Assembly: GCA_947497985.1 (NCBI GenBank)
Contig: CANMIX010000007.1
Coordinates: forward strand, 164,196-228,195
From: an uncultured Paracoccaceae bacterium
GTDB taxonomy: Bacteria > Pseudomonadota > Alphaproteobacteria > Rhodobacterales > Rhodobacteraceae
DNA length: 64,000 nucleotides
Direction of reading: 5' to 3'
The notes beneath the pieces are model-generated. The model made no database searches. It was not told the origin of the DNA and saw only the letters and a list, made by a program, of their open reading frames with translations. Position numbers and translations under genes: made by a program. Each line of letters opens with the position of its first letter. Position 1 is the first letter of the stretch. Of the stretch, positions 35,215 through 43,359 are shown piece after piece.

Positions 35215-36345
35215 TTAACTTAGGGTGGTGACATCGACCCAGGTTTCGGACCTGCGAATGACGTCGATAATGTTTTGATATAGGCTGCCCTCTTTGAAAG
35301 TCGGGTAGGGGCCTGGGTTCTCTCCACGGATATCCTGCAAGAAGAGACCCGCCAGAACATGCCAGCAAAATTCCGTCTCACCCATGTCAGCGGGGGCTGC
35401 GGCGACAAGATCTGCAGGCGTTTGCTGCTCCGCCCAGCTGGACCCATCATGCAGAGAGAGCGCGCCAGAACCATAGTGACCTTTGAGGAAAATAGCGCCC
35501 TTGGTGCCATAGATCACGATATGATCGTCGTGGAACCGTGGGACCAATCCGCCATGTTTGAACAGGACCGAAATAGGCTTGCGCGCGGTTGGGCTACGCA
35601 GCTGGGCCATCACAGTATAGGACCACTCCACATTGCTTTCGCCCCATTCAAGCGACGGATCGTTTAGGTCGCTCGGAATAAAGCTGCGCCGCTTGGTGAA
35701 ATCGTGAACCCCGTCAACAATGGGAGCCCGTTCCAGATCGTCACGAATGTCGCCGCTGACTCTCAGGACTTCGCCACCTGTCAGGGCTTCCGCGATCGCG
35801 AGCGTATGCGTGAAATTGTTGTTCAGTCGACCGCCGCCGGCCTCAGAACGGTGTGACCATCCAAAGGGGATCCCCCGTTCCAGATTAAAGTGCGACATGC
35901 ACTCGATCTCAGCTACTTCGCCAATGGCACCGTGGGCAATCAACCGTTTGGCGTGCTGTACGCTTGGCGTGTATTGGAAGCTCGCGGCATAAGCCGTTTT
36001 GACGCCATTGGCTTGCGCGAGGGCGAAAAGCTCGTTTGCAGTGCCGCCGCAGGTCGTCAGGGGTTTGTCGCAGAATACATGGCAGCCAGCCGCGATTGCC
36101 TCTTTGATAGCGGCGAAATGTGCACCGCCCGGTGTCGCGATAGAAACCACATCTGGTTTCAGATCAGCCAGCGCCTGCGTCCAATTGGTTCCGGAATAAG
36201 GAATGGACATTTTTTCAGCGACGGATTGCGTGACATGATCGGTGCGCCCGACCATGCCGACGACCTCTGCGCCGACGCCGCGAAAGGCCTGAGTGTGACC
36301 TTGACCGGCAAAACCGGTGCCTGCGATCAGAACTCTTATCGACAT
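35215..36345 (-). CDS. Gfo/Idh/MocA-family oxidoreductase
   Basis: A 376-residue NAD(P)-dependent sugar oxidoreductase. The N-terminal Rossmann fold has IAGTGFAGQGHTQAFRG, SIATPGGAHF and the catalytic DKPL motif (CDKPLTTCG). The C-terminal alpha/beta domain has GGGRLNNNFTHTL. The start at 36345 follows GGGAGA and overlaps a small upstream ORF. Family members oxidise or reduce sugars and inositols; with ManD it may prepare a sugar acid for dehydration (inference). Confidence 0.87.
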   Translation of the reverse strand: MSIRVLIAGTGFAGQGHTQAFRGVGAEVVGMVGRTDHVTQSVAEKMSIPYSGTNWTQALADLKPDVVSIATPGGAHFAAIKEAIAAGCHVFCDKPLTTCGGTANELFALAQANGVKTAYAASFQYTPSVQHAKRLIAHGAIGEVAEIECMSHFNLERGIPFGWSHRSEAGGGRLNNNFTHTLAIAEALTGGEVLRVSGDIRDDLERAPIVDGVHDFTKRRSFIPSDLNDPSLEWGESNVEWSYTVMAQLRSPTARKPISVLFKHGGLVPRFHDDHIVIYGTKGAIFLKGHYGSGALSLHDGSSWAEQQTPADLVAAAPADMGETEFCWHVLAGLFLQDIRGENPGPYPTFKEGSLYQNIIDVIRRSETWVDVTTLS

Positions 36346-36434
36346 AAGCGCTCTCCCAGTCCCGTAGGTCGACACTGTTGACGGGCGGGATCAGTCGCCA
36401 AGCGTATGTGGCGTGTTTTGGATGGGAACATCAT
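36336..36434 (-). CDS. Possible 32-residue leader peptide upstream of the Gfo/Idh gene
   Basis: An ATGATG start lies just after one of the strongest Shine-Dalgarno sequences in the window (GAGGAGGT). It opens a 32-codon frame encoding a basic peptide (MMFPSKTRHIRLATDP...GLGERLCR). Its stop codon lies inside the beginning of the Gfo/Idh gene, overlapping the 36345 start by 10 bases, an arrangement suited to translational coupling. No homologue is recognised; it could be a leader peptide or merely a displaced ribosome entry site. Confidence 0.4.
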   Translation of the reverse strand: MMFPSKTRHIRLATDPARQQCRPTGLGERLCR

Positions 36435-36462
36435 TACCTCCTCAGATTTGATGTTGTGTGTC

Positions 36463-37842
36463 TCAGCCCTCTTGGTCAAAGGTCGGCTGTTTCCAGTTTC
36501 CCTGCCATAGCCGGCGGTGAAACATCGGAAATTTGACGAGTTCCTCAGCCAGCAAAAGGAACAAAATCCAGACCGGGCTGAAGTTGAAGTACAAGACGGC
36601 CATCGCAACGACGGGCACGCGAAAGGCCCATTGCGACAGTAGAAAGATATTCATCACGTGGACCGTATCGCCACTGGCACGCAGTGTATTGCCGCAGATT
36701 GCGTTGGTTGCTTTGAAAAACGGAAGCACCAGCAAAACCGGGAGAAAGCTGAGCAGAATCCCATGGGTCTCGGATGTAAGATCGTCGTAGACGACGTTGG
36801 CTGACAGGCAGATGCCAGCAAAAATCATGGCACCAATTGCTGCAGTGCAAAATGCCCCGCGCCAGGCTTTGCCCAGAAACGCATCCAGTTGTGAGCTGCT
36901 GGCGTGTTGGCCCAAGAGTTGCGCGATGAAAATTCCGGTTGCTTGGGTCCATTGCATGCTGAGGGTTCCGACAACCATGATCCACGGCGCGATCAAGGTC
37001 ATCGCGGCAAAGGCATTGATCGACATGCGCGCATAGAGAAGCTGGCTGACGGAATTGGCCAAAGCGGCGCTAAAAAACGTGGCTGCGATAGGCAGCGCAA
37101 AAACAAGGTGGCGTCGAAACGTCGCCGGAAAGGTTCCATTGCGCCAGCCTGGCACTAACAACAGTGGGTGGTCTTTCAGCCACAAGCTTGCACTCAGGAA
37201 GGCGACTTGCACCCCGATGGCGAGGGCGCTGCCAACCGCCGCACCGGCAATCCCAAGGGCAGGGGCCCCAAACATCCCATGTATCAAAACGATACTGGCG
37301 GAAATGTTGATAGGGACTGAAAGGCAATAGCTGTAGAGCGGAATGCGCGATTGGCCGTTGCCGTTAAAATGGCTGGACAGCGTCTGCCCAAAGGCCTCCC
37401 CCAGAATGACCAGCGAAAAGACCGACAGATAGGTCCATGCAAGTTCGGCGACCTGTAGGCTGGGGGCAAAATACTGTAAGGCATCCAACCCAAGCGTCCA
37501 GACCAGGATCAGCCCGGCAAGACCAAGGACAAGGCTCAGCGTCAATCCAGACGCCAAAACTGATTTGCGAAATACTGGATCCTTGGTGCCCGCAGCCTGG
37601 GCTGAGCGGATTTGAATGGCGCCGGAAAAGGCAAAGATCGCACCGATCGCAATACTGGCAACTGCAGAGGCCAGCCCCATCGCGGCCAGTGCAATTTCAC
37701 CCAGAGACGAAACAAGATAGGCATCAATTAAGACCGTGCCATGCAGCAAGATCGCCTTGAGTGTCATGGGCCAGGCGAGGGAAAAAATTTGGCGCGTGTT
37801 GGGGATGCCCGCGGACGCGACCTGATCTTTAACTGTGTGCAT
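36463..37842 (-). CDS. MATE-family efflux transporter
   Basis: A 459-residue, 12-helix membrane protein of the MATE (NorM/DinF) family. The N-terminal helix segment LAWPMTLKAILLHGTVLIDAYLVSSLGEIALAAMGLA is typical, and the two pseudo-symmetric halves are visible. MATE proteins export drugs or metabolites by Na+ or H+ antiport. Its place between the GntR regulator and sugar-acid enzymes is unusual; export of a sugar-derived metabolite is one possibility. Confidence 0.9.
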   Translation of the reverse strand: MHTVKDQVASAGIPNTRQIFSLAWPMTLKAILLHGTVLIDAYLVSSLGEIALAAMGLASAVASIAIGAIFAFSGAIQIRSAQAAGTKDPVFRKSVLASGLTLSLVLGLAGLILVWTLGLDALQYFAPSLQVAELAWTYLSVFSLVILGEAFGQTLSSHFNGNGQSRIPLYSYCLSVPINISASIVLIHGMFGAPALGIAGAAVGSALAIGVQVAFLSASLWLKDHPLLLVPGWRNGTFPATFRRHLVFALPIAATFFSAALANSVSQLLYARMSINAFAAMTLIAPWIMVVGTLSMQWTQATGIFIAQLLGQHASSSQLDAFLGKAWRGAFCTAAIGAMIFAGICLSANVVYDDLTSETHGILLSFLPVLLVLPFFKATNAICGNTLRASGDTVHVMNIFLLSQWAFRVPVVAMAVLYFNFSPVWILFLLLAEELVKFPMFHRRLWQGNWKQPTFDQEG

Positions 37843-37893
37843 TATCGGATGTCGGGTCCCCTGGTTGGTGAAAGTACCCGAACACCGACCAAA

Positions 37894-38586
37894 CTATTGA
37901 TCTGAAGGTTCAAAGTAATTGTCGTTTGTCGCTCTGATGCGATCGATGGTTTCGTCCAGTCGCGACAAATGGAGCATGCCATTTTCAACAGCGGCGGCGC
38001 TATCGTGGTTGATTACGGCTTCGGCTATGGCATGGTGGTCGGCAACCAGATCTGGCATACGCTGCTCCTTTACGTGGGCCAGCATACACAGGCGGTCGAC
38101 TTTGGCTTTTTCTGCCAGGATCACTTCGAAGGCATAATCTGCTTGTGCGATTTTGCATAAGATCTGGTGAAATTCATAGTCGAGCGGTCCGAAGGCTTCA
38201 AAATTTTCACTTTGCACAACTTCGTCCTGGCGTTTCAGTGCAGAGTTGAGCAGCGCCGCCCCCTGATCGTCACAAAGGTTCGATGCGCGCACCAATACCT
38301 CTTTCTCAATTGCGGCGCGGACAAAGCGAGATTTCTCAATCCGGCGCATTGAAAACCGTCGGACTTCCGTCGCGCGCTGCGGTCGGATGAGAAGTAGGTC
38401 GACATTGGCCAATCGGCTAAACGCATCGCGCACAGGTTGACGAGACACGCCAAATTGAGCTGCGATTTCAGCTTCGGAAATGCGATCTCCAGGCTTTAAC
38501 TTCAGCTTTGAGATGCGTTCGTGCAGGTAGTCGAAGACTTCGTCGACACTTGTTCTTCTTTCGACAAAGTCGGTTGTCTGAGGCAT
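37894..38586 (-). CDS. GntR-family (FCD subgroup) transcriptional regulator
   Basis: A 230-residue regulator. Winged HTH at about residues 15-80 (EAEIAAQFGVSRQPVRDAFSRLANVDLLLI), then an all-helical FCD ligand domain with metal-binding-type residues D134/H138 (LDYEFHQIL), HHAI and H207-type positions. The FCD group includes UxuR and ExuR, which respond to hexuronate metabolites. It is divergent from the oligosaccharide ABC transporter and heads the MATE-Gfo/Idh-ManD operon, so it probably controls both. SD GAGGGAGAG. Confidence 0.9.
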   Translation of the reverse strand: MPQTTDFVERRTSVDEVFDYLHERISKLKLKPGDRISEAEIAAQFGVSRQPVRDAFSRLANVDLLLIRPQRATEVRRFSMRRIEKSRFVRAAIEKEVLVRASNLCDDQGAALLNSALKRQDEVVQSENFEAFGPLDYEFHQILCKIAQADYAFEVILAEKAKVDRLCMLAHVKEQRMPDLVADHHAIAEAVINHDSAAAVENGMLHLSRLDETIDRIRATNDNYFEPSDQ

Positions 38587-38649
38587 GTTTGCTCTCCCTC
38601 TGAGCCAAGGTCAGGCAATTAAATATCAGAGTTAACGCTAGGTTGCCAG

Positions 38650-38682
38650 ACTAGTATTCGCGGGTGGTTACTAGTATACCAG
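38650..38682. promoter_or_regulatory. Candidate GntR (UxuR-like) operator
   Basis: CTAGTATACCAG at 38671-38682 is a near-palindrome (10 of 12 positions symmetric) centred on GTATAC, close to the known UxuR/ExuR-type consensus TTGGTATACCAA. The octamer ACTAGTAT occurs at 38650 and again at 38670, exactly 20 bp apart (two helical turns). The site lies between the divergent gntR and ABC transporter genes. Confidence 0.5.
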
Positions 38683-38745
38683 ATAGCAGAAGCTGATTCG
38701 GCGATGGGAGTTCGTCGAACGCTGGCAGTGCCAAAGGGAGGGGTT

Positions 38746-39822
38746 ATGTCCGGAGTGAATCTGAGTGGAATCGTCAAGGCTTATGGAGCTTTGCAGGTTG
38801 TCCACGGTATTGATCTGACAGTCGAAGAAAAGGAATTTGTCGTTCTTGTTGGGCCGTCTGGCTGCGGGAAATCGACAACGCTTCGCATGATTGCAGGGTT
38901 GGAAGAGATCACTGCAGGGGATTTGACCATTGATGGGCGCCGCATGAATCGGGTTGCGCCCAAAGATCGCGATGTCGCGATGGTGTTCCAGAACTATGCG
39001 CTGTATCCGCATTTGAATGTCGCGGAAAATATGGCGTTTGGTTTGCGTATCCGCAAAACGCCAAAAGACGAAATTAAGACCACGATCGCAGACGTTGCAA
39101 ACGTTTTGGGTCTGACAGAATATCTGGACCGTCGTCCGGCAGACTTGTCAGGTGGTCAACGTCAGCGTGTGGCAATGGGACGTGCTATTGTACGTCATCC
39201 AAAAGTCTTCTTGTTTGATGAACCACTGTCGAACCTAGATGCGAAATTGCGTACGCAAATGCGTGCGGAAATCAAACGGCTCCACAACCGCTTGGGTGTG
39301 ACATCAGTCTACGTGACCCACGACCAGGTGGAAGCGATGACGCTTGCGGACCGGATTGTTGTTATGAACAACGGTTCGATTGAACAGGTCGGCACGCCGA
39401 TGGAATTGTTCAACAATCCAGCCAATACCTTTGTTGCCAGCTTCCTTGGTTCGCCCCCAATGAACCAGATGAAAGGCACGTTGACCGAAAACGGTGCAAA
39501 AGTGGGCGGAGTGGAGTTTAAGGTCAATGGAGCCGTGAATGGCAATGCTGGCCGCGACGTGATTGTGGGCATCCGCCCAGAGCACGTAACGCTCAAACCT
39601 AGCCATGAAACCTCTGCGCTGCCAATCGGGTTGGACCTTGTTGAACCGCTAGGCTCCGAGGCTCTGCTACACGCGCGCCACGGCGACAACAGCTTGGTAT
39701 TCAAAGCCGACACTGAAGGTGACATTGATCACCTGTCGGGTGTGAAAGAAGTTCATGTTCCTGCTCATGTGGTGAAGCTGTTTGATGCAGAAACCGGCCG
39801 TGCGCTCAATCTTGAGGTGTAA
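38746..39822 (+). CDS. Sugar ABC transporter ATP-binding protein (MsmK/UgpC type)
   Basis: A 358-residue CUT1-type ATPase: Walker A GPSGCGKST (residues 38-46), signature LSGGQRQRVAMGRA, Walker B VFLFDEPLSNLD, switch His in VYVTHDQ, and a C-terminal TOBE/OB regulatory domain (about 240-358). The start at 38746 has AAAGGGAGG upstream; the earlier track start overlaps the operator region. It powers the two permeases encoded next. Confidence 0.94.
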   Translation: MSGVNLSGIVKAYGALQVVHGIDLTVEEKEFVVLVGPSGCGKSTTLRMIAGLEEITAGDLTIDGRRMNRVAPKDRDVAMVFQNYALYPHLNVAENMAFGLRIRKTPKDEIKTTIADVANVLGLTEYLDRRPADLSGGQRQRVAMGRAIVRHPKVFLFDEPLSNLDAKLRTQMRAEIKRLHNRLGVTSVYVTHDQVEAMTLADRIVVMNNGSIEQVGTPMELFNNPANTFVASFLGSPPMNQMKGTLTENGAKVGGVEFKVNGAVNGNAGRDVIVGIRPEHVTLKPSHETSALPIGLDLVEPLGSEALLHARHGDNSLVFKADTEGDIDHLSGVKEVHVPAHVVKLFDAETGRALNLEV

Positions 39823-39827
39823 GTGAG

Positions 39828-40805
39828 ATGGCTGAAGAATTTTCAACCGCTTTACAAGAGCCCTTGAAAGGTACGAGCAGTCGTTCCGAGGAAGGGCGTA
39901 TGACCCGTTTGATTGATCATTTCAAACGGGAGTGGCAGATCTATGCGATGCTGCTGCCGACGATCATCTGGTTCATCGTCTTCTTGTATAAACCCATGTA
40001 CGGCCTGCAAATTGCCTTCAAAGATTACTCAATCTTTCGCGGCGTAGCAGGAAGCCCCTGGATTGGTCTGGAGCACTTTAATACGTTGTTCTCCAACGAC
40101 CAATTTATTCGCGCTGTTTGGAACACAATCCAAATTAGTGCTTTGAATTTGCTGTTTGGTTTCCCAGCTCCCATCATCTTGGCGCTGATGTTCAACGAAG
40201 TTCTGCACGCAAGCTTTAAGCGCACGTCGCAGACTATTGTGTACCTGCCGCACTTCATCTCGTCGGTGATTATCTCCGGTATCGTTATCACGGCGTTCTC
40301 TCCGTCCGCAGGGATCGTGAACACGGTGATCGGCTGGCTGGGGTTTGAACCGGTCTACTTCCTCACGCAACCTGAATGGTTCCGTCCGATCTTTGTCGGA
40401 ACAGGTATCTGGCAAGAAGCGGGCTTTGGCTCCATCGTCTTCTTGGCCGCTATCGCAGGTGTGAACCCGTCGCTGTACGAAAGCGCTGTGGTGGATGGGG
40501 CAAACCGTTGGCAGATGATGTGGAAGATTACCGTTCCGTCGATCCTGCCAACCATCTTGATCATGCTGATCATCCGTATCGGCAACATCATGGAAGTCTC
40601 GTTCGAACTTGTCATCCTGCTGTACCAGCCCTCGACCTATGAGACAGCCGATGTGGTGAACACCTGGATCTACCGTCAAGGTCTTCAGTCTGGTCAATAC
40701 GATCTCGCTGCTGCTGCCGGTCTGTTCAACGCTCTTGTTGCCTTTGTCCTCGTGATGACTGCCAACACTCTGTCCCGTCGCTTCTCGCGCACGTCGCTCT
40801 GGTAG
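39828..40805 (+). CDS. Sugar ABC transporter permease (LplB/YteP type)
   Basis: A 325-residue inner-membrane permease with six main TM segments. The cytoplasmic N-terminus is unusually long (about 40 residues). The EAA loop reads LYESAVVDGANRWQMMWKITVPSILPTI. WQIYAMLLPTIIWFIVFLYKPMYGLQIAFKDYS matches LplB/YteP-type permeases, which import oligosaccharides from polysaccharide lyases in Bacillus. It is 5 bp after the ATPase gene. Confidence 0.92.
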   Translation: MAEEFSTALQEPLKGTSSRSEEGRMTRLIDHFKREWQIYAMLLPTIIWFIVFLYKPMYGLQIAFKDYSIFRGVAGSPWIGLEHFNTLFSNDQFIRAVWNTIQISALNLLFGFPAPIILALMFNEVLHASFKRTSQTIVYLPHFISSVIISGIVITAFSPSAGIVNTVIGWLGFEPVYFLTQPEWFRPIFVGTGIWQEAGFGSIVFLAAIAGVNPSLYESAVVDGANRWQMMWKITVPSILPTILIMLIIRIGNIMEVSFELVILLYQPSTYETADVVNTWIYRQGLQSGQYDLAAAAGLFNALVAFVLVMTANTLSRRFSRTSLW

Positions 40806-40817
40806 GAGGATCAGACA

Positions 40818-41699
40818 ATGATGAAATGGAACCTATATTCCCGCGGCGACAAGATCTTTGCGATTGCTGTGTCGGTGTTGATCGGGATGTTCACAATTGC
40901 GACCCTGTATCCGTTTATCTATATCGCGGCGGTTTCCTTTAGCTCGGGCTTTGCGGCCCAAGCGGGGAAGGTGGTCTTGACCCCCATCGATGCGACATTG
41001 GATGCTTACGGCTATATCTTGAAGGATCCACAGTTCTGGATCTCGTACCGCAACACGTTTATCTACACCATCGGCGGCACGATAATGAGCATGCTGTTCA
41101 TTATCCCCGGTGCCTACGCGTTGTCGCGTCCACAGCTCAAAGGGCGTCGATATTTCAACCTCTTCATCGCCTTTACGATGTGGTTCAACGCAGGTCTCAT
41201 CCCGTTCTTCTTGAACATGCGTGACCTGAACATGTTGGACAGCATGTTTGGCATCATCCTGGCCTTTGCGGTCAACGCCTTCAACATCATCCTGCTGCGG
41301 AACTTCTTTGAAGCCATCCCGCAGAGCTTTGAAGAAGCGGCACGGATGGACGGCGCCAATGATTTCCAAGTTTTGTGGAAAGTCTTTGTCCCACTGTCCA
41401 AACCTGCGATCGCCACGATCACATTGTTCTGTATCGTGTCACGTTGGAACGGCTTCTTCTGGGCGATGGTTTTGCTGCAAAGCGAAGAGAAGATCCCGCT
41501 GCAGGTGTTCTTGCGTCACACAATCTCGAACTTGAGCGACGACGACGAGTTTTCGATCGCTTTGGGAGCCGCCGGATTTAGCGCCGAGACAGTGACTGCA
41601 GCGATTATTGTATGTTCGATTATTCCAGTGCTCATGGTCTATCCGTTCATTCAGAAATACTTCGAGAAAGGTATCTTGCTCGGAGGTGTGAAAGAGTAA
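40818..41699 (+). CDS. Sugar ABC transporter permease (LplC/YtcP type)
   Basis: A 293-residue second permease, TM1 at residues 12-35 (IFAIAVSVLIGMFTIATLYPFIYIAAVSFSS). The EAA loop is FEEAARMDGANDFQVLWKVFVPLSKPAI. It ends with the typical YPFIQKYFEKGILLGGVKE. It pairs with the LplB-type permease, 12 bp downstream of it. Confidence 0.93.
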   Translation: MMKWNLYSRGDKIFAIAVSVLIGMFTIATLYPFIYIAAVSFSSGFAAQAGKVVLTPIDATLDAYGYILKDPQFWISYRNTFIYTIGGTIMSMLFIIPGAYALSRPQLKGRRYFNLFIAFTMWFNAGLIPFFLNMRDLNMLDSMFGIILAFAVNAFNIILLRNFFEAIPQSFEEAARMDGANDFQVLWKVFVPLSKPAIATITLFCIVSRWNGFFWAMVLLQSEEKIPLQVFLRHTISNLSDDDEFSIALGAAGFSAETVTAAIIVCSIIPVLMVYPFIQKYFEKGILLGGVKE

Positions 41700-41722
41700 T
41701 GCGCAATAAGGGAGGAGAACCT

Positions 41723-43285
41723 ATGCGAACTTTAGGACTAACAGCGGTGTTGCTTGCGGGGAGTGCTTTGACGACACCGGCTTTGGCGGAGGGGCCTAAG
41801 CCGATCGTGGAAGGCAAGCCACTGGAGCTTAGCATCCAGATGAACCACGCACGCTATCCGATCTATGACGAAAACTGGCCGGTTGAACAGCAGGCACGTG
41901 AGTGGACCAATATCCACCTCAAGGACGTGACTGTTGGTGCGAACATGCGGACCGACGAAAACTCAGGTAAGACCGAAGCGTTGAACCTGATGCTGGCCAG
42001 CGGCAATATTCCTGACATTGTTGGCTCCAGCCGGATCAAGGATTTCGTCAACCAGTATGGTCCCGAAGGCGCGTTCATTCCGTTGAATGACCTCATCGAA
42101 GAGCACGCACCAAACCTGAAGGCATATTTTGACGAACGTCCCGAAGTCGCATCTGCGATCTCTGCGGCGGACGGCAACATGTACTACATCCCGTATCTGC
42201 CGGATGGAAAATACGGTCGTGCTTATTGGATCCGCACAGACTGGCTGGACGCACTTGGCCTGGATGTCCCGGAAACAGTTGAAGAGTTCGAAGCGGCGCT
42301 GCGCGCATTCAAAACACAAGACCCTAATGGCAACGGTCTGGCCGACGAAATTCCTTATTTCGTACGTCAGTGGCCCGAGCTGGTCCGTCTTGTAACCCTG
42401 TGGGACGGTCGCTCGTCCGGCTCTGACACCTATCACGACTTCCTTCCTGTCGATGGTAAGATGACCCATCCCTACATCGGAGAAGGTTACCGTGAAGGGA
42501 TCAAGAACCTGGCGCGCTGGTATGCCGAAGGTTTGATTGATGCCGAGGTTTTCACACGCGGTGGTTCTGCACGTGACTTCCTGCTGTCTGAAAACCTGGG
42601 CGGTGCTACCCATGACTGGTTTGCATCCACATCTGGTTACAACAGCCTGTCGTCAGAAATCGAAGGCTTCGAGTTCAAAGCGATGGCGCCTCCGGCATCT
42701 ATTTCCGGCAAGCGTATCGAAGAGCACCGTCGGATTCCGATCAAGCCTGATGGCTGGGCGATTGGCTATACCAACGACCATCCGGTTGAGACGATCAAGT
42801 ATTTTGACTTCTGGTTCACCGAGGAAGGCCGCCGTTTGGCCAACTTTGGTATCGAAGGCGAGCAATACGACATGATCGACGGCAAGGCGATCTTTAAGCA
42901 GGAGTTCCTGGACCAAGGTCCGGTCAACCGCTCCTTGTGGCAGGTCGGCGCCCAACTGGGTGCTCGTGGTTATTTCCAGGATTATGGATATGAAATCCAA
43001 TGGTCTAACGAGTTCGCGCTGGAAGGCATCGATCTGTACGACCAGGGCGACTACTTGGTCGACCAGTTCCTGGGCGTGTCGTTTAACGCTGACGAGCAGA
43101 AAGTCTATGACAAGCATTGGGGTACCGTACGGGACTACATGCTGGAACGTCAGCAGGCTTGGATCCTGGGCAGTGCGGATATCGAAGCTGAATGGGACGA
43201 CTACATGGCACAGCTTGATAAGCTGGGTCTGAGCGAAGTCCTGGGCGTGATGCAGACTGCATACGATCGCCAATACAGCAACTAA
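41723..43285 (+). CDS. Oligosaccharide ABC transporter substrate-binding protein
   Basis: A 520-residue extracellular solute-binding protein (family 1, LplA/YtcQ-like). The signal peptide ends in TPALA (about residues 1-20 from the ATG at 41723, which has GGGAGGAG upstream). LMLASGNIPDIVGSS and the GNGLADEIP calcium-loop-like segment match large oligosaccharide binders. Alternative ATG 41699 overlaps the permease stop (TAATG) and would add 8 residues. By context the ligand is an oligouronate. Confidence 0.9.
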   Translation: MRTLGLTAVLLAGSALTTPALAEGPKPIVEGKPLELSIQMNHARYPIYDENWPVEQQAREWTNIHLKDVTVGANMRTDENSGKTEALNLMLASGNIPDIVGSSRIKDFVNQYGPEGAFIPLNDLIEEHAPNLKAYFDERPEVASAISAADGNMYYIPYLPDGKYGRAYWIRTDWLDALGLDVPETVEEFEAALRAFKTQDPNGNGLADEIPYFVRQWPELVRLVTLWDGRSSGSDTYHDFLPVDGKMTHPYIGEGYREGIKNLARWYAEGLIDAEVFTRGGSARDFLLSENLGGATHDWFASTSGYNSLSSEIEGFEFKAMAPPASISGKRIEEHRRIPIKPDGWAIGYTNDHPVETIKYFDFWFTEEGRRLANFGIEGEQYDMIDGKAIFKQEFLDQGPVNRSLWQVGAQLGARGYFQDYGYEIQWSNEFALEGIDLYDQGDYLVDQFLGVSFNADEQKVYDKHWGTVRDYMLERQQAWILGSADIEAEWDDYMAQLDKLGLSEVLGVMQTAYDRQYSN

Positions 43286-43295
43286 ACACAATTCT

Positions 43296-43322
43296 CCGGG
43301 GGCGGCGTGCCGCTGTCCCCGG
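43296..43322 (+). other. Nested hairpin between binding-protein and lyase genes
   Basis: CCGGGG ... CCCCGG encloses a second stem GCGGC / GCCGC, starting 11 nt after the binding-protein stop. A T-rich but interrupted stretch follows. It is probably a partial terminator or mRNA stabiliser that lowers lyase expression relative to the binding protein. Confidence 0.6.
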
Positions 43323-43359
43323 CGACTTTCTTGTTACTTTTTAACCGGATGACAGACCG

